Under the pieces are notes generated by a model. The model saw nothing but the letters and a program-made list of their open reading frames with translations, was not told the origin of the DNA and made no database searches. A DNA stretch of 64,000 bases, from NCBI RefSeq assembly GCF_901933205.1, contig NC_044600.1, forward strand, positions 12,934,501 through 12,998,500. Direction: 5' to 3'. The stretch's first letter is position 1. Each line of letters begins with the position of its first letter. The position numbers and the translations under genes were made by a program. Below are positions 50,101 to 63,600 of the stretch, piece after piece. The DNA comes from Camarhynchus parvulus. Lineage: Eukaryota; Chordata; Aves; Passeriformes; Thraupidae.

Positions 50101-50524
50101 ACTCTTGAGGAAACTCTACCTACTACATTCCTCAATTCTGCAGAGATTCTGGTTAAGTATTTCCCTGAATAAAACATAGCTTACTTTTTAAAAATCATCC
50201 TGTTAATTCACTGGATTACAACAAAATCACATCAGAGTATTAGTCTAAATAGGATTTTGTAGTCAGATCTGATCTAGAAGATTTAACGTTTTACAGGCCT
50301 CCATCTCATAATGCTGACAGAAATCATCAGGCAAAGAGAGAAACTGGGACTGCATGTCACACCAAACGGTGGAAACGAACCCTGGAAACTATCAGATAAA
50401 CCCCTCTGGTTTTTTCCATTGTTAATATTTACAAATTTGGCAACAAAGACTCTCCTGACAGCTACTAGTTCAAAACAATATGCAAACACTAGTTAAGAGT
50501 TAATTGCCATTACTAACATGCATT

Positions 50525-50632
50525 GAGAAACTGAGGCATGGAGAAATTAAAGGACTTGTTCATGGCCACAGAATGCATCAATGGCAGCAGCAGGACTGGA
50601 ACCACTTCCCATTGCCCATGTCTTAGTCCTGG
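50525..50632 (-). mobile_element. MIR SINE fragment (reverse orientation)
   Basis: Read on the plus strand this gives gaaactgaggcatggagaaa, then ttaaaggacttg, catggccacagaa, atggcagcagcaggactgga and acc. These match in order and spacing the reverse complement of the MIR core (gaaactgaggcacagagagg, ttaagtgacttg, ccaaggtcacacag, gtggcagagc.ggattcgaacc, from memory). MIR is an ancient tRNA-derived SINE, so this is a fossil that predates the host lineage. Confidence 0.8.
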
Positions 50633-52158
50633 TATTTACAGCTCAATTAACCTCCCTTTTCAATGATAAGGAGTCACTATTACAGCATCTCTATTTGCAA
50701 TACCTGCCAGAAAACATACCCCCTGCTTTTCATGTTGCAAGGGTTTAAGCATAAACTGAATGTTACCATAAATATTCTGTTTATAGTGGTTTTCACTTTT
50801 TAGTTGCATTATCACTGACATCAAAGTAACACTTCAATTTTAGCACTCAGGAGGCTAATAAATATCAAATTAATGAAATACTAACAAATGCAAAGTACTC
50901 CAAGTGGCTAGTAGAGAGGCATTAATTCTTGATAAATGGTCCAAACATTATTATTATTTGTCAAGTTTTTAAGCACTGCTTAGTATGTCATCAATCTACC
51001 AGGTTAAACAGATGAAATAAGTACCAGCACAGTACTTGAGGATCGTTAAAAACACAGACAACAAATTGGAAATGCTCTTTATCTTTTTCACTTAAAAAAA
51101 AAGAACAATGAAAAATATTAAAAAGAAAAAAGATCAGTAAATCAGGGATCTGAGTACAGGGCATTTTCTGGAGACTAATGATGGGCTGGGATAGATGGCC
51201 CTCACTTCTACTTTAGGTTATCAACTCCTCCCACACAATCATTAATTCCCCAGGAAATGCCTTTTGCTTCAATAACTTTTGCTTAAATAGATCACCAGTG
51301 AGAGGAAAAAGTCATGCCACTAGAAATGAACTACTGTAGAGCCTCTGAGCTGCACCTGCCATAATTTGCACATAAAGATTTTACAGGTGACTTGCAAAGG
51401 CCATTTTAATTGTATTTCCTACTCCTCCTTTTTACCCTTAGCATGATAATAAAAGCAGCCAGTGGGCAGATTTGTGATGCTCACTCTAAGTTTGCTGAGA
51501 ATGCCTGGAAATGTTAAGATGCTTTCGCTGAGCTCTCATCCATTAAAAGGTGCAGGATACTGAGCCTTAATTAAGAGCTTCTAACAGTGGCTATTTGTGA
51601 TAGATGAAATGGCATTAGGCCCCTTAACTGGAAGGGAGGAGAAAGATGGCAGAGAAAGAGAAAACAAGGTTTCAAACCGTACTTGAATAGCAAAACAACT
51701 CCTAAAAGAGCATACTAACAACTCCTTAATCTGTTTGCAAGACACGTTTAATACCAGGATGCTGTGGAGAGCCCCTGCATCACTCAAGTTTCATTATCAT
51801 TACAAAATATAGCAGAATGCCTTACTCACAAGTTTATTATCATAAATAATTAAAACAAAACTATCCTTATGGTATGAAATAAATGAACAAAGTACATTAT
51901 AGGGTGCATTTGTTCCGTGTTTTATAGCTGTTTCCTGGCTCCCTACATCAGAAAATTCTCGAATTTGCAATCACTCTCCTGCTCATTAGTCCAAATCAGG
52001 AAAATTTTACTGCAGCTGGCTCAAATGACTTGTTCTGTCAAAAACAGGACCATAAGTGCTCTTTACTAGTTGCATATGCAACATACTTTTTTGTGATAAA
52101 TCAGAGTATGTGATATGCAAAATGTTAAAAGAAAATCAAAGCATAGGATTGATTGCTG

Positions 52159-52191
52159 AGAAAAAAGAAAGAAAAGAGAAAAAAGAAATTC
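52159..52191. repeat. A/G-rich low-complexity tract
   Basis: About 30 bases of A and G only (aaaaaagaaagaaaagagaa pattern). Simple sequence. Confidence 0.85.
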
Positions 52192-55100
52192 TACCTCTAA
52201 AATGGACTGTCTGATTTCTAATTACAAAAATGTGCTAAGGTACAGATGAAATTATTAAATCTCTGCAATACTCACGCTAACAGTTTGTTCTCATAAGCTT
52301 GAAAGTGTTGGGCACACTCATGATCTTTGAAGTTTTGCTTTGTTCCTTTGACTTATTTTATGCAGGTCAAAGATCACCATCGCAGCACATATCTGTCACT
52401 GAAGGATAATAACACTACAACTCAGTTTGGAATCAGGCTGGGCTGGCGTGTTAAACCAGCAACAGACACATCAATCTTGTGCTCCTGAAGACTGCGAGTT
52501 CAGCGCCGGGAGAACCTCAACTAATGATAGTCACTGGTTTCTGCATCTTGATGCACCAGGTTAAGTCTCTCTTCTTTTGAGCAGTCTGTCCTCATGGACA
52601 AGCAAAACATGCCAGGAAAGCAAATTATCCTGCTAATCCAGCAAACACTGACAGAATCCTACTGGAGAGCAGCAGGATTGCAGAGAAGCATGCAGAGACC
52701 TATGGCAGCAAAAAAGAGCTTTCCAGGGAAGACTGAGAAAACAGAACAGTCATCAGCAGTTGGGTAATAATCATAATTTGTGAGAACTGGATATAGTATT
52801 ATTTGTGCAGCAGCATACAGCATGAAATACTGGAACTTCCCTGCTGTCTGCCAAGTAACTGATCAGCACTAGCCAACAAGCAGGTCAGAATATAATCCCT
52901 CATTCAACTGGAAGTAAATTTTCTAATCTATTACTTGACCATGATAAATAGCAGAACAGTTTTTAGTTTTACCTAAGAAAACAGCATGCAATATCAATAT
53001 ATAATGCATTTACCTGCCAGTCCTTTGCCTACATCAAGTCCAATTGGTACTTGATGAAATTCCAGTCTCTGTTTTACTCTTACAAATAAACAAGATCAAT
53101 GCATGCCTGTAAAAAAATGCAGCCATAACCTTGGCCCACAATGAAACTTGCCTGCCATGCTAAACAGAAGAATTTTATGCATTAAAGACAATGGCATTTC
53201 TTAGTCCCAGAAGCAAGGGGAAGAGAGGTGATGTTTATGTTCAGTGTTCATGCCTCCACTTGTCACACAAGGCTTGGTGTAAAACACCCAAGAGGATGCC
53301 TTTGCTGAGGGGTTTTTGGCTGAACTGAGACAGATTTCTGAGCAGGTATATATGTGTAGATGTGTTTGCACTGCACCAGTTCCTTGAGAGCCCTCACCTT
53401 ACACTTCACACTTCCAACCACAAGGGCTACCAGAGAGGAAATCTAGAAGAAACAGATCATGTAAAGATCATCCATGCAAGTGCTCGAGAAACCCAGAAGG
53501 CAAATAGGGACCTTTTGTATTGGAACTGGTATGGCAATTTAAAACAAGGAGAGGAAAAGTGGCTCAAAGTTCAAGCAATGAGTGTAACGGGCTACAACCT
53601 TCTCATACAACATAGGAATTGAAATGGCAAAAATGGCAAGAATATACTTCTTTCCAGTTCCATGGGTCACCATTTCGTCCAGGTGCCTAGAGACAAGTAC
53701 CACATTCCAATGTGCAGTTTCTATTCCTTCTATCTCAGGCACACCTGAACATTCTTGTGGATAAACTATCTCTATTTTGTGCATCAGAACCAAATCTCTC
53801 AAAAATGAAGTGGGAGCTCCCTGTTGACCTCAGCAAACCCCATACCAGGCCCCACTGCAGTAGAAGGATGGCTTTATTTTGCAAAGAGACAGTACTTATC
53901 AAAATCAAATAAAAAACATACTGTAACACAGAAGAATAAATGATTTTTAATCAAACATAGCCAGTTATGTATTACCTTCTTTATACAGATATTTCCACTG
54001 AATCACTGTTGAGAAGGGAGGTGAGGGGAATCTCTTTGCACTCAAGACTCCCATGTACTACTATTCCCTTGGGAAATTCTGCACAGAGAAGTACTCTAGG
54101 GAGCCAACTACAGCTATGTAACAGAAGAGAAATAGCTAGTGTAGCTTCCTATTTACAATAAAAAAAATTGCACTTAAAATGCAGAACTAGTAAGAGAGAA
54201 AAATGTGATTAATACATGTAGGACTTTTTTTTTAATGGGAAACTCTGAACAGAGCCATCACCAGCTACTCTGTAACCACAGCACATAACAGTTGAAATTG
54301 TTACTGATGCTGCAGAAACCAAACTAAAAAAAAAAATAGAATTAAAAATTGAGAAATAACACTGAAATTATTAAAGCCAGTTTGATGCAACTAATAAAGC
54401 TGACCTCAGAATTGAACAAGCTGCTGGTATATTGGGGCAGAAGATGAAATACCCTTCAGGAGTTTAAATTCCAATCCTAGCTGAGGAGTTTCTCTTAATA
54501 TCAAAGTAGCTTCTTAGGAAAGTAAATGAAGTACATTACCTCTGGTAATGGTAACCATTTACTCCTTGAAAAGCCTTGAGAGAGCTCTCACACAGTATAG
54601 CCTATGTTTTATTAAATCCTTTTGCATAGTTTTATTTTCAGGTCATATGATCTGAAGGACAAAGTATTCGCTTAAACTTTTTAAAGTATTCTGTTTTTAT
54701 CAAGGATTAGTTTTTCTGATTCTTCAATAATTCAAGATTCATCCTAACTATTTACCATGTTTAAATGTGAGCAGCATTAAATCAGAACATCAACACACCA
54801 TACTTCCATTGAATCCTAAATGTTCAGCACAAACCAACCACTGGCAAGACAGTCAACATTAAGGCCTTGCTAAGATCTTAAATTATTCACATTTGTTGTT
54901 TACACTGATGAAACATTATTATTAAAAATTATTTAATTGCATGGCATGAGAACATGGCCACATCTGCCTACAGGCAGTTATTTTTCTATTTAGAAAATGT
55001 GAATCAGAAAGAGAGAATTGGATATTACCTCAACTCACTGGTTTACAGTTATATCAAATAATACACTATTATTTGGTACAATACTTGTGCCCTAAAGTTG

Positions 55101-55664
55101 TACAGCAAAGTCCTCCTAACAAACCATCTAAACTGTGCATAAAGATGCCTTATTTTACAAAAGCAGATAGAGCATCTATTACATATATTTAGAGTAAAAA
55201 ATAGTATATATTATTTTAAAATAACCCTGAAAAGAATTTAAACCATGGATTATCAAGATGCTTTTATTGGGAACTTCTCACAGTCATTTTAATATTAATT
55301 TTGGCATTATACAAAGCACAGAAACTTTACCCCAGACGTCAGAGGACATGAGACCTGATGCACACAGTTCAGAACTGGAGTGTGATGGCAAGTATGCATG
55401 ACTGAGGCACCAAGAAGGAGAAGCAGCTACAGTTTAGCTTGAGTTTCTGCTAATGACTGAGAAGACAGGGCTGCTTAGAAAAGCCATGCTTGACAGAGAG
55501 GCACGGATTGCCCTCCATTTGCCAGGTGAAACATGCTGCTTTGTTTTCCTTCCTCGTCATCATGTACCTCTCAATCTTCTCAATAGGACTGAACAATTCC
55601 TTATACCAAACTGCTCAGTCAAAGAAAAGTGGGCCTCCCCTGCTTAGCTGGTTTATTCCCTACC

Positions 55665-56110
55665 TCCTCTAACACTTGGAAAGGATTCAGACAAGAGCTA
55701 CAAGAGCGATTAGAGCGCCTGGAAAAACTTGCCTTACAAGGAGAGACTAGGGCTCGGTCTATTTGGTTCATAAAGGAGAAGGTTAAGAGGCAACCTGATC
55801 ACAGACTATGAATACTTACACAGGAAAGAGATTGCAGAGAGCAGATGGGTATTTAATCTAGCAGAAAAGGGTGTAACCAGATCCAGTGCTTGGAAGCTGA
55901 AGCCAGTCAAATTCAAACTAGTTTATGCAGCATCCATTTTCAGTGGTAACAAAATAATAACCATTTCAAGAACTTAACTAAAAAGCAGGGAATCATGTGC
56001 AGTTTTTAAAGAGGCATTGGAAATCTTTCTTAAAGGTACATTACAGCACAGAGGATTTGGCTCAGGCCCTGGTAGGAGGGATGAAATGAAACCTCAAGCT
56101 AAGTAGCCCC
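55665..56110 (+). mobile_element. CR1-type LINE 3' end fragment, old
   Basis: The order of phrases is that of the conserved CR1/L3 3' region: ggattcagacaagagctaca, gattagagcgcctgg, cttgccttacaaggagagac, tctatttggttcataaagga, gaaggttaagaggcaacctg, atcacagactatgaatactt, ggtattt, ctagcagaaaagg, tggaagctgaag, and tttttaaagaggcattgg. The reading has stops, so the element is dead. It resembles the deeply diverged amniote copies more than young chicken CR1 and lacks the (attctatg)n tail. It lies opposite to the direction of AFF2 transcription. Confidence 0.8.
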
Positions 56111-59102
56111 GAGGATGCACTCCTGGCCTGAGCTGCAGAGAAACTCAGACCTGTTTATAAATGGCCTCATCCACATCACAGGAACAGAACAAAACCACAG
56201 GACCAGAAGTTACCAGCATGCCTTCACAGTGACATTCACAAACTTATGCACAGGAAGATGCTGAAGTTCTTAGCCATGATACAGAAAGAAATTTGGAAAG
56301 GATTTTAGATTTAAAAAAAACAAACAAAAACCACATAAAACAGCCTAGCAGACACAAAAGATACAAAGTGATGCACTTGAATCTCTGACTGTCATATTAA
56401 TCCATAAGACAGTAGTTATTCACATAAGTATAATATAATCCACCAAAATATAGATTGGGCCATTCCATTCCCCCAGGCAGCGCCTTCTGCAAAAGCAGCA
56501 GCAGGCACCAATCTGCAACTGGGCCACAGTGCTGGTACATGAGGCCCTGGGGAAAACCTTTGCACAGCACCACACCTTCCTCAGTAAGGCCTGGAATGAC
56601 TTGTTTCAGGCAGCCATGCAAGAGTTAAATATTACTGAGTTGCTAGGAAAAATACCATCAAACCAGTTTATATCTTACCATATTTCCGCTCCATTCAAAC
56701 TGTATTATGCTGCACACCATTTCATCACTTCACAATGCCACAAACTACCTTTTAATGCAAAACAAAGCTTTTCAATGTAAAGCCCCATATTGTAATCCAG
56801 AAGAACTTTCCTTATCTATTTCGACAGCAAATCTTTAGTGGCAACCACATGTTATTGTGTTTTAGGGATTGAGATTTTTGTATGAACATGCTGATTGTCT
56901 CCTTGAGACATATATAATCAGCATTTTGTGCCAAGAAACACTTAAGCCAACAGAGACTTATACCATTCAGAAATGCTGTTGGAATTGAAAATGTATATTT
57001 TGGCTTATTTCCTTAAGCCTGCGATAGCAGGAATTTCTTAGGGGTTTTTTATGATTTTATTTTAACTTCATTCTCTTCTCAAACTCTCAGAGATTGAACA
57101 AAAAGTCAAAACACATGTTCTGAAAGAAAGGAGCTATGCCAAGAATATAATTCATTCTGATACACCAATGCTACCTAATACAGATCCCTCCTGGCACAGG
57201 GACATCCACCTCGGAAACTCTTTGGTCACCTCTGCCCGTGGCTGAGGAGCTGTACCTATACTCACTCACAGGCAGCTGTGAAAGTGGAAAGGAATGCACT
57301 TTTTTAGATAAGTGAGTGGGTATGAATCTTATCCAGGAACAGAGCAAACACCAAAGCAAACAAGTGTCTATTTGTGTGTTTCAGCAGCTCCCGAATGTCA
57401 GTTAACGGCTTGGAGGAGTTGCAGGAGTAGTGTGTTCAGTATTCAGAGAGCATCCACCACATTTGCTGCAACAGATATTTTTAACTCCCATTTGCTCCAT
57501 ATGTAGAATGTGCAAATACACAAAAGAATGTCTTAATTGGTCCTGCTTTATATAAATGAATAATGGGCTAAATGGGTTGAAGTGAATGTCATATTTATCT
57601 CTCCACTGAGGAAAGACATGATGATTCAGAAACAGTGAAGCCAAGAGGATTCAGAGCTGTACTCACAAGTGGAATATATATCTCCTGTCAATACATTATG
57701 TATTCCATTTCTACTACAGCCCCCTAAAGGCACAAATAGAAAAAGGGAAGCAAAATCTAAATGTTTCATTTCTGCTCAACATATATTCATGGATGTGAGA
57801 GGTTTTTATACTTGCTTTCAGGACTTAGGAATCAAATCTCTGGAGCTCTTTATTTTACTGAGTTTTTGTAAATACTAAACTCTCCAGTGTTAGTTGCATC
57901 ATTTGATATTACCATTGCCAAAAGACATTTTATATTCCTAGGAAGCAGAGGCACAAGTAACAAAAAAGAGACCTGAACTTTCACCTGGCACACTTGTGCA
58001 ATCCCACCCAAGCTAACAGCTCTAGTCTGCAGCTGCAGCACCTTTCCAGTTAAGCAGAGACACTTCCTACCAGGCATTGGAAAGCAGGTCAGGAAAACAA
58101 AAATCTTTAAAGATTTGGGGTTTTTTTTCCCTGATTACAAGTTTCCACATAGAACTACTGATTAAAAAATCTATGTAAAGAGCATATGCATTTTATATCC
58201 TCCTCTTAAAAATACAAGCATCATCAAAGAGCTCCAAGAAAAATAAAAAGCATGGTGTGCAAGACTGTGCTGATATTTTGATTCTGATGATTCTGAAGAC
58301 TGATATTTTCAAGTCCTGCTCTGGTTGGATTTAATAATTATACTGAGCAGAAATCAAGTCTCCTCTGCACTCACCCCGCCAAGCAGGGAATCACTTTTAG
58401 GGCTGCTGGAAAAGTGGAACATCTCATTTCCATTAATCTGGCTCATAGCTTCAGATTCCTAGATGGCATTAGCAGAGCACCACTTTCAGCCAGAGTGGAA
58501 GTTCAGCCTTGTGTTTAACTCTGCATTAACTTGAGCATGACAGAGTGAAAATGCAGGAAAGATGGCAAAAAAAAATCATCTGGTAATATTTTTTCAGCAG
58601 AAGGAAAAGCTTTACAAAATGTATAGGTTCAGTTATTCCCAAAGCAGTGTTTTGTTAGTAGCATAGCTGTGCATAGAGTGCCATGGCTGGAGGATCTGCC
58701 TTGCCCACGGCAAGTAAGGTAAAGCCTCAGGCACATGCAATTTAAAATTCATTTTTACTCTAGCAGACAGCTTCAGACCAGCACCTATGTTTATTTTATA
58801 AATACAGCACTCTCAATTTGCATTCCTGTAGTCCCTAGGAGCTAACACCAAAACCATCTTATGTTTGAGATGCGTTTTAGAAAATAATGCACAATTGTGT
58901 ATTTAAAATCCATCAGCACAGGTTGCAAAGGATCCCTCTAAGTTCCCTCATCAGTCCAAACCCACAATAATTTCCTCCTGGACATACCCATTAGGAAGTG
59001 ACACTGCTGGCAGAAGGTATTTGTCAGATTGTGCCCAAGCCAAAAAACACTTCCCTAACAGTGTTGATTTTAAACATTGTTTCTTAATTAAAAAGGAAAA
59101 GA

Positions 59103-59124
59103 AGGTCCTCCAAAGGTCCTCCAA
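59103..59124. repeat. perfect 11-bp tandem duplication
   Basis: The unit aggtcctccaa occurs twice head to tail (59103-59113, 59114-59124). Confidence 0.95.
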
Positions 59125-60660
59125 ACTTCAGTAATTATTATCTCATCAGTTACTAAAGGTGAGCTGAAGTGTTCCACCTGGGACTGCCACATAAAAATGG
59201 TGGGCAAATAACTTACTGCTGCATTTCCCTCTTCCTGCTCCATTTTTCACATTATCCAATATTTAAAAACAGCTAGCTGTCAGTAATGACTGCTCTTGAC
59301 AAGGTAAACTATCTGTTCTTTTTAGGAGTTAAATTCAGATGGACGGTTATAAAGCTGACTTATATCTTACTCTTGCTAAAACAACGAACCACAAGCTGCC
59401 CTCGGTCACCTATGGACATGTACTGCCATAACAAATGACTACAAGGTATAACCAGATAACAGAATCTTGGCCTAAATACTACTGTCCTGATCAAGTGGTT
59501 AGTTCATTTTGTACATTACATTATTCAAATACAGCTGAAGGTCCTCAAATCCTACCAACTTCCCTATGAAGACAATTAGATGTTTTACCTCACTGTGACT
59601 TACAGGTGAAAACTGTGAGTAACTTTAAGTAACTGTAAAGCAAAGAAACAGTCACCTCTAATGAACTGCTTCTTCTATTTAGTATAATATCAGTCATGGA
59701 TAGTTTTGTTGACATTTCAATATTCTTTTTAAAATATAAATATTGGACAAAAAGATACAGTAGTGTCACCTACTGACTTCTATATAACAGGTTAATAAGT
59801 AAATAGAGTTAGTAAGCATAGAAGGTATCATTATCCAGACACCATTTACAAATGACTCTTGATTTCTAAGTGAGAAGAAATGCCTGACACACCACAGTTA
59901 CCTACATTATCCACCAGATCACTCCAGTTGGGTTCTTAACCATAAATAGTCGGATAGCATGAACAAAGGTCAATGAGTGAATTTACTGCTGGATAACTCC
60001 ATAAATTGCTAATTCAGACACCTAAAGCCCAAGCTATACCTGCAGGCATTTGAGACAAACAGTATCACAGTCTCAATAACAAGGGAAGACAAGTGAAACC
60101 TGGCTGCTTGAGTGTTTGATGCTTCATTTTTTGAAACTTTAAAGTATAAATACTATTGCAGAATGAAAAATTTACACTTACTGCCTCAGGGACTAATAGA
60201 AATATTTTGCTAACTATTGCAGAACTGTTTAGAACAATTAGTCACAGGTAAACACCTCAAAGAGCTCAAAAATTAATTTGGGTTTTTGTCTGAACAGATG
60301 CTCTTAAAAACTACAAATTGGCATTTCAGGGAGTAAGTTCATACATCTTGACATCTACCAAAAGCTGGCTTGCTGTATGAAGGAAAAGAATATAAATGAA
60401 AAGGACAGGGTATCAAATAAGTTACTGTGTCCCAAGGATTTGGACATGACAGTGCAGATTTGGGTAAGTCCCTAATTGGTTTATTCAACCATAGCTCAGA
60501 TACTGAACAGTTTCAACTGCACTTCATATGCTTAGCTCTGTGGCTCATGTTCTTATCAAGATGCACGAGCCTGAGAGGTCTTTGACATCCAAAAAACCCT
60601 GATACTAACCCAAGACCAGGAGTGCTCAGTATTCAACAATCACAAGGAATTAAAAGCATC

Positions 60661-60694
60661 TTTCTTTTTTTTTCCTTTCTTTCTTTCTTTCTTT
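60661..60694. repeat. (TTTC)n microsatellite with T-rich lead
   Basis: A T-rich start followed by about four perfect tttc units. Simple repeat, probably length-variable. Confidence 0.92.
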
Positions 60695-63600
60695 GGCTGT
60701 GTATTTGCTGAAGGTGAGGCAATGGTTTATCAGTTTTAATCCATTTTAATTCCCCTGCCTCCATGAAAGCTGAGGGTGAATTCACAGGGTATCAGTCAAA
60801 TTGCCTTACTGCTGAAGAACACAGCAGGAAAGCTCAGATTGAAAGAGGAAGCCAAAAAGAGGAACCAGGAGATACACCATTCAGCCAAGGGTGGTGTACA
60901 ACAAAGAAACTATTCAAATTCCCAAAATAATATTTGGTTATTAACTGTACTTACATTATAAGAAAAGACATTATGTATGCTGATGGGACTTAAGATCCTT
61001 ACAATCCTTGGAAAAGCAACTCTCTCCAGCTCTGCATTTGGCAAGAAAGGAACATAAAAGGAATAGGATAAGCCTGGCTTTAGCACTCTGTGCAATATTT
61101 ACTTCCACTGTTCCATCACCAGTTAATAGTGTCTTCAACATCATTAGTTCATTAGACATACATTCAAGAAATGAGGTGGCAGCAGTCTACACTAAACACA
61201 CAGAACTCCCTTGCACCAAACAACAAAGGGGGGACCCCAAAAGCTAACAATTTCAGCTTGAAATGTATCTAATTGCCTATATTCTTCCATGGAGAGAGTC
61301 CACAGGATCAGACAATACAGATTCAGCAAGAGGAGCCGTGTCCTAAGTCTAAGGAGAAATTTACTCCAAGACATAGAAGAAAATACAGATTTGGAATATT
61401 TTCCTGTAAATAGCTCTCCATGTTCCCATGTCCATAAACACCTCCAGGCCGCTGTGTGGTGTGACAAATTATCAGACCAACCATTTGTTTCAGCAGTTGG
61501 TGAAATCAAAGGTTTTAAACCCCTCAAAATGCAAATGGACAATGATGCACTCAATTTATATTTATATCACTCTCATTGTGTGAAAGTCAGGCATTTGTCT
61601 CATTCTTAGCTCTGCCTTCATCATACCATATTTTTATGTACTCTCCAAACACATCCATACAAAGCCAAACTGAAGGTTTTTCCTGAGTAGCACTGGCTCT
61701 CCATGAATTAATTCGCATCCTGGGAAGCAGTGCTGCAGGTCTGTTTCAAACAGAACGACATTTGCAGCGGAGTCCAGCTGCCGCAATCTACCCCGTGCAG
61801 ATGGACTAATACATTCCTTCATGGGTATTATCTGAGCTGCAGGGCCAGAAAGCAGGGGAATGTGTAACAGACTGAGCTCTTGCCACATTGTGAGAAAAGG
61901 TAAATTGTCAACAAACATTTCCTACATCTGATATCTTTTGTATGGAGAGCTACGCTTTTAATAAAGAAGCAGCTGCCACTGCTGAACGATTAATCAATAC
62001 TGGTAAGCTGACATCTTAAGAACTTGCTGAACTAAAGCTTTTCTTTTCCTTCTGCATTTACAAATAAAGTGCTCACTATTTGACTAAAGCCTGTCTACTT
62101 GACTGGAAAATATCAGAGTCCTATTTAAATGACATTTGCAGAGAATGAGATTTTATCCTGGTCGCTGCTCCTTATCGCTAATAATAACATCAGATTAGTG
62201 GATTTAGGCCAGCCGAGTAGCAATGCCTTTTCTGATCCCTTCTTAAAGCAGCTCTTTCCATCTGTCTAGCCAAGCTTTCCTCTGCTTGTATGGGCCAACG
62301 ATTAAGTCTTAAATGGAGCTTCAATTGATACCATGTGGGATATCTATACAGAGGTTCATTGTGTTGCTAAATTCCAGCCAAGACATTTATCAACTCTGAC
62401 TACTGCTTACTTCAAAATGGCAAAACACCTCGATATTTCCAGGTACAAACATTCCTACACTGTGCTGCCTTCTTGAATAAGTACAATAATTAGACAATCC
62501 GATTTCAAAAATGTACAATTTGCTGTAAGAACCTCCAAATAAGATAGAGGATCAGACACCAAGCTCATTTCAGAGAGCGTGACTCAACTGAGGGCTGCAG
62601 AGTACTGGCTGCATGACTTTCTGCACATTCAGAACCCATCCCACAAACTATCAATAAATGGGTGACTTACACTTAAGCACAGTATGGCTTGCCAGCAACA
62701 GTGGTTTTCAATTGGGGCTCATGAGGTCATGACTGAGTAATTTGGACACTGGCAGAAAATAAACTGCACAAACACACACCCCACTCCCAGTACAACTTTT
62801 TAAAAGAACTAATACTGGTTTTGTCATCCTTGCTTTTAATAGTAGCTGAGTTCAGTAGCCTAAGCAAGATGCAATATCCAAATGCCAAACACTTTCAATA
62901 AAAATTACTAAAGCCAATTAGAAAGTAAATCTGGTTTATTTCTCCTCCTCTTTCTTGAGGTTTTTAGTTTAAAGGTCACTTTGTATTCCTAGTGAGGCCA
63001 CTTACAGTATGTTAATAACTGACATTTCCTCTTCTAACATATAATGCAGGCCTGACAACTGCTGTGCACTAAGGATAAGATGTGAAACCAATAGTTCTCA
63101 TAAGAAACCAGTGTTTCTAGATCATGCAAATCTTCTAACTCCAGTGCTTGTTTAGTTTTTAACAAGGTCTTGCTCATTACTAACCTTGATCAAAAAAGTG
63201 TTTCCACATGGCAGTCAGACTCATGCCAAGTATAGCTACACACAGAAAGTTGCCTGACTTAATCAAGCAATGCTGGAGACATGAAATGAATATTTAGCAA
63301 GGTCAAAGTCAGGCTGCTCTTTGAGAAGCAGCAATTGCTGACAGTTGAATGAGCAGCACACAAATCTGGGATCCTATTTTAATACCTACATATTTTCACT
63401 ATTTGTCATCCTGTTAACAAAACTGCATTAAAACACAATATTAGAAATCTAAGAACATTTTTATGGAAAGGATAAAATCTACTGTATATTTATGCACGTC
63501 ATAAAGCCCATAATGTATCTTGCATGAAACCATTTATCTTCATTTCATAGGGTCACAACAAGTACACACTCCTTTTCCTTCAGGAAGCCTGTGGCATGTT

